A stretch of DNA of 9,979 nucleotides from positions 1 to 9,979 of the forward strand of contig JBOGWP010000023.1 of NCBI GenBank assembly GCA_050693875.1. Direction: 5' to 3'. Origin of the DNA: JBOGWP01 sp050693875 (GTDB lineage: Bacteria; Actinomycetota; CADDZG01; JAHWKV01; JBOGWP01). Positions within the stretch are counted from its first letter, which is position 1; every line of letters starts with the position of its first letter. This document shows, one piece after another, positions 1 to 6,388 of this stretch. The notes under the pieces are model-generated. The model did no database searches, was not told the DNA's origin, and saw only the letters and a list, made by a program, of their open reading frames with translations. Made by a program: the position numbers and the translations under genes.

Positions 1-18
1 TCCGAGCGCAGCGAGGAG
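1..18. repeat. 18-bp direct repeat, copy 1
   Basis: The sequence TCCGAGCGCAGCGAGGAG occurs exactly at 1-18 and again at 100-117. The copies are offset by 99 bp in a noncoding stretch. It resembles the short GC-rich dispersed repeats seen in intergenic DNA of high-GC genomes, but its family cannot be decided from two copies. Confidence 0.6.
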
Positions 19-99
19 TCACTCCCCCGGCGACGAGGAACGGCCTGAAGGGCCGGATCTGGTCGGATCAAGAGGGCGAAGGGCCGGGGGCGGCAGCCC

Positions 100-117
100 T
101 CCGAGCGCAGCGAGGAG
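100..117. repeat. 18-bp direct repeat, copy 2
   Basis: This is an exact second copy of the repeat at 1-18. It lies just after a short inverted repeat (80-84 with 96-100) and about 110 bp before the carboxylase gene. No copy is seen elsewhere in the window. Confidence 0.6.
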
Positions 118-212
118 ATCAGGCTGCTGGCGTTCTTTCCGTGCCACGTAGCGCTCACCGCAACGCCAGCGCCATCGAACAAAGGCACGGCGGTGGGGGC
201 GCGACCGCGGCG

Positions 213-218
213 TAGGAT
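213..218 (+). promoter_or_regulatory. Probable -10 box (TAGGAT) of the carboxylase gene
   Basis: TAGGAT fits the actinobacterial TANNNT -10 consensus and ends 8 nt before the GTG at 227. Transcription would therefore start at or very close to the start codon, giving a leaderless mRNA. No convincing -35 box is visible. The same geometry recurs at three other gene starts in this window, which raises confidence. Confidence 0.5.
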
Positions 219-226
219 TGCCCCCC

Positions 227-2005
227 GTGCCGAGGATCTCGAAGCTGCTCGTTGCCAATCGGGGCGAGATCGCGGTGCGCCTCTTCCGGGCCTGCTCGGA
301 GCTGAGCATTCGCAGCGTCGCGGTGTACTCCGAAGCCGACCGCGATGCACTCCACACCTCGTTCGCCGACGAAGCCTACCTGCTCGGCGAGGCCGTGCCG
401 GTGCTGTCGTACCTCAACATCGGCAAGATCCTCGAGGTGGCGGTCGGCTGCGGGGCCGACGCCGTCCATCCCGGCTACGGCTTCCTCGCAGAGAACCCTC
501 GCTTCGCCGAGGCGGTGCTGCAGGCGGGGCTCATCTGGGTGGGACCGCCTCCGGGGGCGATCGCCGCGATGGGCGACAAGGTCACCGCCCGCCGCACGGC
601 CGGCGCCGCCGGCGTGGCTAGCGTCCCGGGAACGACCGAGCCGGTCGCCGGCCCCACGGAGGTCGAGGACTTCGGGGCCGCGCAAGGCTGGCCGGTTGCG
701 CTCAAGGCGGCGCACGGCGGCGGAGGCCGCGGGTTCCGCGTGATCCGTACGCCGAAAGAGGCGGCGGAGGCGTTCGAGAGCGCGGCCCGCGAGGCGCAGG
801 CGGCCTTCGGCAACTCCGACCTGTACCTCGAGCGCTATCTGGACAACCCTCGCCACGTCGAGATCCAGGTCGTCGGGGACCTTCGAGGCAACCTGATCCA
901 CCTCGGCGAACGCGACTGCTCCCTCCAGCGGCGTCACCAGAAACTCGTCGAGGAGGCGCCCTCGCCGGCCCTCGACCCGGCCCTGCGGGCCGAGATGGGA
1001 GGGGCGGCGGTGCGCGTCGCCGAGGCCGCAGGGTACTCGTCGGCAGGAACCGTGGAGTTTCTCCTCGAGCAGACCGACGCCGGCCCACGCTTCTGGTTCC
1101 TGGAGATGAACACCCGCCTGCAGGTGGAGCACCCCGTCACCGAGGCCGTGGTGGGAATCGACCTCGTCAAGGAGATGCTCGGCGTGGCCCAGCACGAGCC
1201 GCTGTCGCTGGGGCAGGACGACGTGGCGATCCGGGGTCACGCCGTCGAGTGCCGGATCAACGCCGAGGACCCGGCGCAGGGCTTCCTCCCCTCACCGGGC
1301 AGGATCGCTGCCTACGCCGAGCCCGCAGGTCCCGGCGTTCGGGTCGATGCCGGCGTGACGACGGGCTCCGAGGTCCCCCAGGCCTACGACTCGCTGATTG
1401 CCAAGCTGATCTGCTGGGGGCGCGACCGCGAGGAGGCGATCTCGCGCACGCTGCGGGCCCTCGCTGAGTTCCACGTCGGGGGGATACGCACCACGATCCC
1501 CTTCCACCGCCTGGCGCTGTCGAGCGACTGGTTCCGCAAGGGCTCGTTCTCGACGCAGACCGTCGAGGCCCAGCTCGATCTCTCGAAGGTCGGCGAGCTC
1601 CCCGACCGCGGACGGTGGACGGCCGGCGGAGGCGACGCACCCGGCGACGAGGAAAACGTGACGGTGGAGGTGGAGGGTCGGAAGTTCGAGGTCGTGGTCG
1701 TCCGACGCGACCCCGGAGTCCGGGGTCGCCCGAGACCTCCTCGATCCGACCGCCGGGCCCTCGCCGGCGTCGAGGGCGAGATCATCACGGCCCCCATGCA
1801 GGGGACGATCGTGAAGACTCTGCGCGAGGAGGGCGCCACGGTCGCCGCCGGGGAGCCCATCCTCGTGCTCGAGGCGATGAAGATGGAGAACCTCCTCGTC
1901 TGCCATCGCGACGGCGTGCTTACCGAGCTTCGAGTGCGCCCCGGGGATGCGGTGAACGCGGGGGCCGAGCTGGCGGTCGTCGGACCTCCGGCGGAGCCGG
2001 GGTGA
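227..2005 (+). CDS. Acetyl-/propionyl-CoA carboxylase alpha chain (biotin carboxylase + biotin carrier)
   Basis: This 592-aa protein carries out ATP-dependent carboxylation of biotin and holds the biotin on its own carrier domain; a separate beta subunit would pass CO2 to acetyl- or propionyl-CoA in the cytoplasm. The biotin carboxylase N-domain starts at once (KLLVANRGEIAVR). The ATP-grasp glycine loop GGGGRG is at about 164-169, the RDCSLQRRHQK bicarbonate-site segment follows, and EMNTRLQVEHP is at 293-303. A short linker leads to the carrier domain, with EAMKMEN around biotinyl Lys552. Length and order match actinobacterial AccA-type alpha chains of about 600 aa. GTG at 227 is preferred; TTG at 218 would add three residues but overlaps the likely -10 box. 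The stop overlaps the next gene by 4 nt. No beta subunit is nearby, so acetyl versus propionyl specificity is open; the mutase gene in the next operon favours propionyl-CoA. Confidence 0.93.
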   Translation: MPRISKLLVANRGEIAVRLFRACSELSIRSVAVYSEADRDALHTSFADEAYLLGEAVPVLSYLNIGKILEVAVGCGADAVHPGYGFLAENPRFAEAVLQAGLIWVGPPPGAIAAMGDKVTARRTAGAAGVASVPGTTEPVAGPTEVEDFGAAQGWPVALKAAHGGGGRGFRVIRTPKEAAEAFESAAREAQAAFGNSDLYLERYLDNPRHVEIQVVGDLRGNLIHLGERDCSLQRRHQKLVEEAPSPALDPALRAEMGGAAVRVAEAAGYSSAGTVEFLLEQTDAGPRFWFLEMNTRLQVEHPVTEAVVGIDLVKEMLGVAQHEPLSLGQDDVAIRGHAVECRINAEDPAQGFLPSPGRIAAYAEPAGPGVRVDAGVTTGSEVPQAYDSLIAKLICWGRDREEAISRTLRALAEFHVGGIRTTIPFHRLALSSDWFRKGSFSTQTVEAQLDLSKVGELPDRGRWTAGGGDAPGDEENVTVEVEGRKFEVVVVRRDPGVRGRPRPPRSDRRALAGVEGEIITAPMQGTIVKTLREEGATVAAGEPILVLEAMKMENLLVCHRDGVLTELRVRPGDAVNAGAELAVVGPPAEPG

Positions 2006-2814
2006 TTCGCGCCCGTGGGCACTGCCGCGCCTTGGCCTTCCTTCTCCTCCTGATCGCGGCCGCGTGCCGGCCGGCCGCTTCGCCCTCCGAGCCATCCCGA
2101 TCGGACACTCCAGCGCGCACGGCGACGCCCACCGAGGTCACTCCGCCCCGGGTCCTCCCGTTCGACGACGGCGAGCCGTGTCCTCGGTCCGACGACGACC
2201 GCCTCCCGGCAGGCGCCGGATGTCTCTCCGCCGTCACCGGGGATCTCGACGGGGACCACCACGGCGACCTGTTCGTCGTGTTCGCCACGCTCGACGGCTC
2301 GAGACGGCCGACGAGGTGGCTGGCACGCGCGATCACGGCCGTGGGGGACCGGGCCGATGTCACGCTCGTCGACGGATCCGGGGCGGCGCAACGCGTCCCG
2401 AGGACGTCCGGCGCCGCGGACGCCGACGGGGACGGGCGGGAAGAGGCCTTCGTCAACGTCGAACGAGGCGCCTCGACGCAGTTCCTCGAAGTCCTCGCCC
2501 TCGAGGCCGGACGGCTGGTCGCGGTCGAGGAGCACGGGCGGGGCCGGCTGCGCATCGCGGTCGGCGGCACGGTGACCCACGGCGACGGGGGGGAGTGCGT
2601 AGATGTGGACGGCGACGGCCGCCCCGAGCTCGTGCTCGCCTCGGCCACGACGAGCGACGGGAGCACCTACCGCGTCGAGGAGCGTGTGCTTCGCTGGAGC
2701 GGCAGGGAGGTGTCGCTCGCGACGACGAACTCGAGGACGCTCGGTGCAGACGGACACGCCGCGCTTGCGGGCCTCTATGAGCTGCGGTGCGGCCGGATGC
2801 GGACCTCGGGGTAG
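2002..2814 (+). CDS. Putative lipoprotein with FG-GAP/VCBS-type calcium-binding repeats
   Basis: The protein is 270 aa. GTG at 2002 overlaps the carboxylase stop (GTGA), which suggests translational coupling. The N-terminus is a lipoprotein signal: Arg-rich residues 3-9, a hydrophobic core around 10-21 and a cysteine at 22 (LIAAAC). The -3 residue is Ala rather than the usual Leu, so the lipobox is slightly atypical. A Ser/Pro/Thr-rich linker follows. Three Asp-rich loops of the DxDGDxxxD/E type start at residues 81 (DLDGDHHGD), 140 (DADGDGREE) and 201 (DVDGDGRPE), each followed by a hydrophobic strand. Their even spacing of about 60 residues is typical of beta-propeller blades in FG-GAP/VCBS proteins, which bind calcium and act outside the membrane. 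I do not recognise a specific function. The open frame extends upstream inside the carboxylase gene, but that part is out-of-frame shadow. Sure of a secreted repeat protein, unsure of its role. Confidence 0.8.
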   Translation: MIRARGHCRALAFLLLLIAAACRPAASPSEPSRSDTPARTATPTEVTPPRVLPFDDGEPCPRSDDDRLPAGAGCLSAVTGDLDGDHHGDLFVVFATLDGSRRPTRWLARAITAVGDRADVTLVDGSGAAQRVPRTSGAADADGDGREEAFVNVERGASTQFLEVLALEAGRLVAVEEHGRGRLRIAVGGTVTHGDGGECVDVDGDGRPELVLASATTSDGSTYRVEERVLRWSGREVSLATTNSRTLGADGHAALAGLYELRCGRMRTSG

Positions 2815-2817
2815 GCC

Positions 2818-2840
2818 CCCGGCCCCCTAGCCTAGCCGGG
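2818..2840. terminator. Possible bidirectional terminator hairpin between convergent genes
   Basis: CCCGGC at 2818-2823 pairs with GCCGGG at 2835-2840 around an 11-nt loop. It lies in the 17-bp gap between two convergent genes and covers the last codons of the minus-strand gene. There is no T-run on either side, so this is only a weak candidate. Confidence 0.3.
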
Positions 2841-3503
2841 CAGGTTCGTGATCCGGATCCCTGCCCCCGGCTCGAGGTTGTAGCGGCCGTTGATCCCGAT
2901 TAGCAGCGGGGTCAGCGACTCGAGGATGCGGGCGGTCTCCAGGGGGCCGCAGTCCACGAACCGTGCCCCCTCGATCCGGCCGACGAGCTCCTCGACCACC
3001 TTGCGGGCATCCGAGTCGCCGCAGACGAGCACGTCCTCCTCGAGGGGCCGGTCGATCGCCTGGAGCGAGGCCGCCATGATGGTGTGGAAACCCGAGGCCA
3101 CGTTCACCTTCCGGCCAAGGATTCCCTTCGCCTGCTGGGCGGCCGAACCCTCCCACACCCCGAGCAGCCGGGTGGGCTTCCCGCCGACCTCGCTGGCAAG
3201 CGGGACGTTGCAGTCGATGACGGTCGCCCCCTCGCGGATGCCGCCCTTGAGGCTCTTGTACATCTCCGCTTGGCCGGGAAACGGCACGGTGACCACGACG
3301 ACGTCCGCCTCCTTCACCACCTCCTGGTTGGCCGCCCCCTCGACCGAGCACGACGGGCCGACGGCTTCCCGCGCCCGCTCTGCGGCCCCCTCGGCCTTCT
3401 CCGTCTGGCGGCTCCCGATCACCACCTCGTCGCCCGCCTTCGCCAGCCGCATCGCCAGCCCGTACCCAAGCCCCGCCGTCCCGCCCACGATCGCCACCCT
3501 CAT
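2832..3503 (-). CDS. npdG: NADPH-dependent F420 reductase (F420:NADP oxidoreductase)
   Basis: This 223-aa cytoplasmic enzyme is predicted to transfer hydride between NADP(H) and the deazaflavin cofactor F420. It begins with a Rossmann nucleotide-binding fold, VAIVGGTAGLGYGLAMRLAK. The segment VVIGSRQTEKA follows, where Ser31 and Arg32 are placed to bind the 2'-phosphate of NADP. Length and layout match the NpdG/Fno family. ATG at 3503 overlaps the stop of the upstream mutase gene as ATGA, and a good ribosome binding site GGAGG (3515-3511) sits 7 nt upstream, inside the mutase 3' end. The two genes are therefore very likely one operon. A related Rossmann reductase acting on another substrate is the main alternative. 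An F420 role implies that the host makes F420, as Actinomycetota and Chloroflexota often do. Confidence 0.85.
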   Translation of the reverse strand: MRVAIVGGTAGLGYGLAMRLAKAGDEVVIGSRQTEKAEGAAERAREAVGPSCSVEGAANQEVVKEADVVVVTVPFPGQAEMYKSLKGGIREGATVIDCNVPLASEVGGKPTRLLGVWEGSAAQQAKGILGRKVNVASGFHTIMAASLQAIDRPLEEDVLVCGDSDARKVVEELVGRIEGARFVDCGPLETARILESLTPLLIGINGRYNLEPGAGIRITNLPG

Positions 3504-5092
3504 CCGAAGACCTCCCTCGGCTCGTAGGTGCCCAGCTCCTCCCGGAGCACGTCGCAGACCTCGCCCAGCGTCGCGTAGACGGCCAAGGCCTCTCGCATCG
3601 TAGGCAGGAGGTTGACGCCACCCCGTCCGGCGGCACGGAGCCTATCGAGTGCGTGGGCGACCGCGTCGGGATCGCGCTGCTCGCGCACGCGTCGCAGGCG
3701 GGCGACCTGACGTTCGGCAACATCGGCCTCGGGCCGGACGATGGTGATCGCCTCGTCGGGCTCCTCGAACCGGTTCACGCCGACGACCACCCGCTCCCCC
3801 GACTCGACCGCCCGCTGGATGCGGTAGGCGGACTCCTCGATCTCCCGCTTCGTCCACCCCTGCTCGATCGCCTCGACGGCGCCCCCGAGCTCGTCGATGC
3901 GTTGCATGATCTCCTCGGCGCGGGCTTCGATCTCGTTCGTGAGCGCCTCGACGAACCACGAGCCTCCGAGCGGGTCCACGGTGCCGGCAACCCCCGTCTC
4001 GAAGGCCAGTACCTGCTGTGTCCGTAGCGCGATCCTGGCCGCCCGCTCGCTCGGCAGCGAGAGCGCCTCGTCGTACGAGTTGGTGTGGAGCGACTGCGTT
4101 CCGGCAAGCACCGCGGCCAGTGCCTCGTAGGCGGTGCGGACGACGTTGCTCTCGGGTTGCTGGGCGGTGAGCGTGGCGCCGCCCGTCTGTGTGTGGAACC
4201 GCAGGTGCATCGACTCGGGATCCGTCGCCCCGAAGCGCTCCTTCACGAGCCGGGCCCACATCCGCCGTGCGGCACGGAACTTGGCCACCTCCTCGAACAG
4301 GTTCATGTGGCAGGCGAAGAAGAACGAGATGCGCGGTGCGAACTCGTCGAGGCGGAGTCCCGCCTCGACCGCCGCGGTAACGTAGGCGACGCCGTGGGCC
4401 AGCGTGAAGGCCACCTCCTGCACCGCCGTGCACCCGGCCTCCCGCATGTGGTAGCCCGAGATCGAGATGACGTTGAACTTCGGCAGCCGTTCGTGGCAGT
4501 ACTCGAACAGGTCGGTCACCAGCCGCATGGAGGGTTTCGGAGGAAAGATGTACGTGCCCCGGGCCGCGTACTCCTTCAGGATGTCGTTCTGGACCGTGCC
4601 GCGCACCCGGCTTGGCGGAACCCCCTGTTGCTCGGCGACGAGCTCGTAGAGGAGCAGCAGGATGGGCGCGGTGGCGTTGATCGTCATCGAGGTCGAGACG
4701 AAGTCGAGCGGGATCCCGTCGAAGAGAACCTCCATGTCGGCGAGGCTCGAGATCGCAACGCCGGTGCCTCCCACCTCGCCCTCCGCCCGCGGATGGTCGG
4801 CGTCGTAGCCCATCTGGGTGGGAAGGTCGAACGCCACCGAAAGGCCGGTCTGCCCACGCTCGAGAAGGTACTTGAAGCGCCGATTGGTGCTCTCCGCAGT
4901 CCCGAACCCGGAGTACTGACGCATCGTCCAGATACGGCCTCGGTACATCGTCGGGTGGACGCCGCGGGTGAAGGGATACTCGCCGGGGGCCCCGAGATCG
5001 TGCGCGGGATCCCACCCCACGAGCTCCTCTGGACCGTACACCGCCTCGATCTCGATTCCCGAGTCGGTCTCGCGACGGTCCTGGGAGGTCAC
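3500..5092 (-). CDS. Methylmalonyl-CoA mutase large subunit (catalytic domain only)
   Basis: This 530-aa protein is predicted to interconvert methylmalonyl-CoA and succinyl-CoA using adenosylcobalamin. It contains only the substrate-binding TIM barrel: GEYPFTRG at 37-44, GLSVAFDLPTQ at 83-93, NDILKEYAARGTYIFPP at 169-185, ISGYHMREAG at 211-220, then HTNSYDEALSLP and a C-terminal ERVVVGVNRF segment. The Propionibacterium active-site residues Tyr89, Arg207 and His244 map to Tyr60, Arg178 and His215 with a constant offset of 29. This supports a methylmalonyl-type active site over isobutyryl- or hydroxyisobutyryl-CoA mutase types, which differ at the Tyr position. The C-terminal B12-binding domain is absent, so a separate small subunit encoded elsewhere is expected. 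GTG at 5092 is chosen because it lies 6 nt after a -10 box and keeps the conserved SGIEI segment. The open frame reaches further upstream, but that part is divergent promoter DNA and lacks family similarity. Confidence 0.93.
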   Translation of the reverse strand: MTSQDRRETDSGIEIEAVYGPEELVGWDPAHDLGAPGEYPFTRGVHPTMYRGRIWTMRQYSGFGTAESTNRRFKYLLERGQTGLSVAFDLPTQMGYDADHPRAEGEVGGTGVAISSLADMEVLFDGIPLDFVSTSMTINATAPILLLLYELVAEQQGVPPSRVRGTVQNDILKEYAARGTYIFPPKPSMRLVTDLFEYCHERLPKFNVISISGYHMREAGCTAVQEVAFTLAHGVAYVTAAVEAGLRLDEFAPRISFFFACHMNLFEEVAKFRAARRMWARLVKERFGATDPESMHLRFHTQTGGATLTAQQPESNVVRTAYEALAAVLAGTQSLHTNSYDEALSLPSERAARIALRTQQVLAFETGVAGTVDPLGGSWFVEALTNEIEARAEEIMQRIDELGGAVEAIEQGWTKREIEESAYRIQRAVESGERVVVGVNRFEEPDEAITIVRPEADVAERQVARLRRVREQRDPDAVAHALDRLRAAGRGGVNLLPTMREALAVYATLGEVCDVLREELGTYEPREVFG

Positions 5093-5098
5093 CTCGCC

Positions 5099-5104
5099 AT
5101 TGTA
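5099..5104 (-). promoter_or_regulatory. Probable -10 box (TACAAT) of the mutase operon
   Basis: On the minus strand, TACAAT (5104 to 5099) lies 6 nt before the GTG start at 5092, a geometry that gives a leaderless or nearly leaderless mRNA. No ribosome binding site precedes that GTG. The ATG inside the box (5100) is out of frame and would give only three codons before TGA. Confidence 0.5.
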
Positions 5105-5144
5105 GGTCGGGCGCGATCGGCCCCGGTCGAAGTCCTCTCGGGAG

Positions 5145-5169
5145 CCCCCTCGGGGACCCCCCGAGGGGG
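5145..5169. promoter_or_regulatory. Perfect 11-bp inverted repeat in the divergent promoter region
   Basis: CCCCCTCGGGG (5145-5155) and CCCCGAGGGGG (5159-5169) are perfect reverse complements separated by ACC. The site lies midway between the -10 boxes of two divergent genes, about 40 bp from the mutase box and 24 bp from the lipoprotein box. It could be an operator controlling both, or a hairpin or cruciform insulating them. It has no T-run and no gene ends there, so it is not a terminator in the usual sense. Confidence 0.5.
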
Positions 5170-5193
5170 GCGGGGCGGAGGAGCGCGATCGGC

Positions 5194-5199
5194 TATCCT
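5194..5199 (+). promoter_or_regulatory. Probable -10 box (TATCCT) of the small lipoprotein gene
   Basis: TATCCT matches TANNNT and ends 7 nt before GTG at 5207, again predicting a leaderless transcript. The nearest purine-rich stretch, GGAGGAG at 5178-5184, is 22 nt away, too far to serve as a ribosome binding site for that GTG. Confidence 0.5.
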
Positions 5200-5206
5200 C
5201 CCCGCC

Positions 5207-5542
5207 GTGCAGCGCGGCGTGCAGTTCGTCGTAGTCACCCTCATCCTCGCCCTCGGTGCCGGGTGCGCGGCCGAGCGGCGCTCCGGCGATGCCGCGGGCC
5301 CGACCCCCTCCGAGCCGCTCCAACTCGAGCAGCCGCGCACCGTCGACGGTCTGATCACCGAGCTCAAGGGGAACAAGCTCTCTGTCCGCGCGGTCGACGG
5401 ACGGCAGTTCATCTTCCTGATCGACCAAGCTCCGGTCTCCCGCGACTACCTCGAGGCCCACCTCCTCGCCCGGCAACGGATCCGGGTTACCTACGTCGTG
5501 CGCGAGAACTGGTCGGTGCCTATCAAGATCGAGGACGCCTGA
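5207..5542 (+). CDS. Small putative lipoprotein, unknown function
   Basis: The protein is 111 aa. GTG at 5207 follows a -10 box by 7 nt; GTG at 5219 is an alternative four codons later. A hydrophobic signal (VQFVVVTLILALGAGCAAE) ends in a lipobox-like LGAGC with Cys at about residue 20, so the mature protein should be lipid-anchored outside the membrane. A short Ser/Pro linker leads to a compact domain of about 70 residues (TVDGLITELKGNKLSVRAVD to RIRVTYVVRENWSVPIKIE). Its pattern of short alternating strands suggests a small beta barrel such as an OB-like fold. I do not recognise the family. It ends 41 bp before the succinate dehydrogenase operon, which has its own -10 box, so co-transcription is possible but not required. 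The open frame upstream of 5207 is antisense to the mutase gene and is not coding. Confidence 0.7.
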   Translation: MQRGVQFVVVTLILALGAGCAAERRSGDAAGPTPSEPLQLEQPRTVDGLITELKGNKLSVRAVDGRQFIFLIDQAPVSRDYLEAHLLARQRIRVTYVVRENWSVPIKIEDA

Positions 5543-5570
5543 GTGAGGCGGACGGCAACGCTCCCGGCGC

Positions 5571-5576
5571 TATAGT
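5571..5576 (+). promoter_or_regulatory. Probable -10 box (TATAGT) of the succinate dehydrogenase operon
   Basis: TATAGT is the best -10 match in the window and lies 7 nt before the GTG at 5584. It is in the 41-bp gap after the small lipoprotein gene. It supports 5584 as the sdhC start and a leaderless mRNA; the other in-frame GTG, at 5575, overlaps the box itself. Confidence 0.55.
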
Positions 5577-5583
5577 GCAAGAG

Positions 5584-5970
5584 GTGGATACCAGGACCGG
5601 GCGCAGCCCCTACCGGCGCATCTTCTACCGGGGCGGAGAGGGGATGTGGTCGTGGATCCTGCATCGCGGGAGCGGTCTCGCCGTCCTCGGATTCCTCTAC
5701 CTGCACATCCTCGACACCTCGCTCGTGGGGTTCGGTGAGGAGCACTACAACCGCTTCGTCAGCGTCTACAAGCAAGCCTTCATCCGCCCCCTCGAGGTCA
5801 TCCTGGTCGCGGCGGTGCTGTACCACGCGTTCAACGGCATCCGGGTGATCCTCATCGACTTCTGGGCGAAGGGAGCGCGTTACCAGCGGCAGCTTGCACA
5901 GGCGCAGATCGCGCTCACGGTCGCCCTCTTCGTCCCGGCCGCAGTGATGATGCTGCGACCGATCTTCTGA
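5584..5970 (+). CDS. sdhC: Succinate dehydrogenase cytochrome b subunit (SdhC)
   Basis: This 128-aa protein is one of two membrane anchors of complex II, where it helps bind haem b and quinone. The SdhC signature HRGSG is at 27-31, followed by three membrane helices at about 31-48, 66-90 and 107-124. The second helix ends in LYHAFNGIRVILIDF, the classic HxxxGIR segment whose His81 is the expected haem ligand. The start is placed at GTG 5584 because of the -10 box; GTG at 5575 would add three residues. One nucleotide separates its stop from the sdhD ATG, so the two are almost certainly translated together. Confidence 0.88.
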   Translation: MDTRTGRSPYRRIFYRGGEGMWSWILHRGSGLAVLGFLYLHILDTSLVGFGEEHYNRFVSVYKQAFIRPLEVILVAAVLYHAFNGIRVILIDFWAKGARYQRQLAQAQIALTVALFVPAAVMMLRPIF

Positions 5971-5971
5971 C

Positions 5972-6388
5972 ATGGCGACCGTCGAGCAGGTCTTCCGCAA
6001 GAAGTACCCGTCGCACCTCTCGCCCTCGTCGTGGGAGGTCTGGTCGTGGTTCTTCATGCGGATCTCGGGGGTGCTGCTGATCTTCCTGCTGCTGGGGCAC
6101 GTGGCGATCATGCACGTCTTCGGCGGGGGGGTGGACCGCATCAGCTTCGACTTCGTTGCCCGACGATGGTCGGGACTGTTCTGGCGCACGTACGACTGGC
6201 TCCTCCTCGCCCTTTCGTTGCTCCACGGCGCCGTCGGGGCCCGGACCGTGATCCAGGACTACGTCCGCCACGACCGGCTCCGCGTCCTGCTCAAGTCCGT
6301 GCTCTACAGCGCCACATTCCTGTTCTTCTCGATCGGAACGCTCGTCATCGTCACCTTCGGCGCCTCCCAGATGCCCGGGGGCGGGTAG
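5972..6388 (+). CDS. sdhD: Succinate dehydrogenase hydrophobic membrane anchor subunit (SdhD)
   Basis: This 138-aa protein is the second membrane anchor of complex II. Three hydrophobic helices are visible at about 27-50, 72-95 and 107-130. The first contains LLLGHVAIMHVF (His43, His48) and the second ends in LLHGAVGARTVIQDY, with His85 in the haem/quinone region. The N-terminal WEVWSWFFMRISG segment is typical of actinobacterial SdhD. The gene starts with ATG but lacks a ribosome binding site, so it probably depends on coupling to sdhC, 1 nt upstream. Its TAG stop is followed directly by the sdhA GTG. Confidence 0.85.
   Translation: MATVEQVFRKKYPSHLSPSSWEVWSWFFMRISGVLLIFLLLGHVAIMHVFGGGVDRISFDFVARRWSGLFWRTYDWLLLALSLLHGAVGARTVIQDYVRHDRLRVLLKSVLYSATFLFFSIGTLVIVTFGASQMPGGG

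Larger units (their letters stand above)
1..226. other. Noncoding upstream region
   Basis: No open frame here looks like a real protein; the available frames are low-complexity and rich in Arg, Ser and Gly. The stretch holds an 18-bp direct repeat (listed separately) and two small inverted repeats: CGGCC 41-45 with GGCCG 51-55 (5-nt loop), and AGGGC 80-84 with GCCCT 96-100. Neither hairpin is followed by a T-run, so they are at best weak terminators for a gene to the left of the window. The right end carries the likely promoter of the carboxylase gene. Confidence 0.5.

Noticed and set aside
218..220. TTG start for the carboxylase gene
   Set aside because: It overlaps the TAGGAT box and has no ribosome binding site; GTG at 227 fits the leaderless pattern seen elsewhere in the window.
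155..1240. 361-residue open frame on the minus strand opposite the carboxylase gene
   Set aside because: Shadow of the biotin carboxylase frame; no motif, and the plus-strand protein is unmistakable.
5089..5100. Three-codon ATG-TGA mini-frame overlapping the mutase GTG start
   Set aside because: The ATG lies within the -10 box, so it would not be in the transcript if the mRNA is leaderless.
4085..5206. Upstream extension of the small lipoprotein frame across the mutase gene
   Set aside because: It is antisense to conserved mutase sequence, and the lipoprotein signal begins only at 5207, just after a -10 box.
5093..5476. N-terminal extension of the mutase frame
   Set aside because: It covers the divergent promoter region and the small lipoprotein gene on the other strand, and has no similarity to mutase N-termini.
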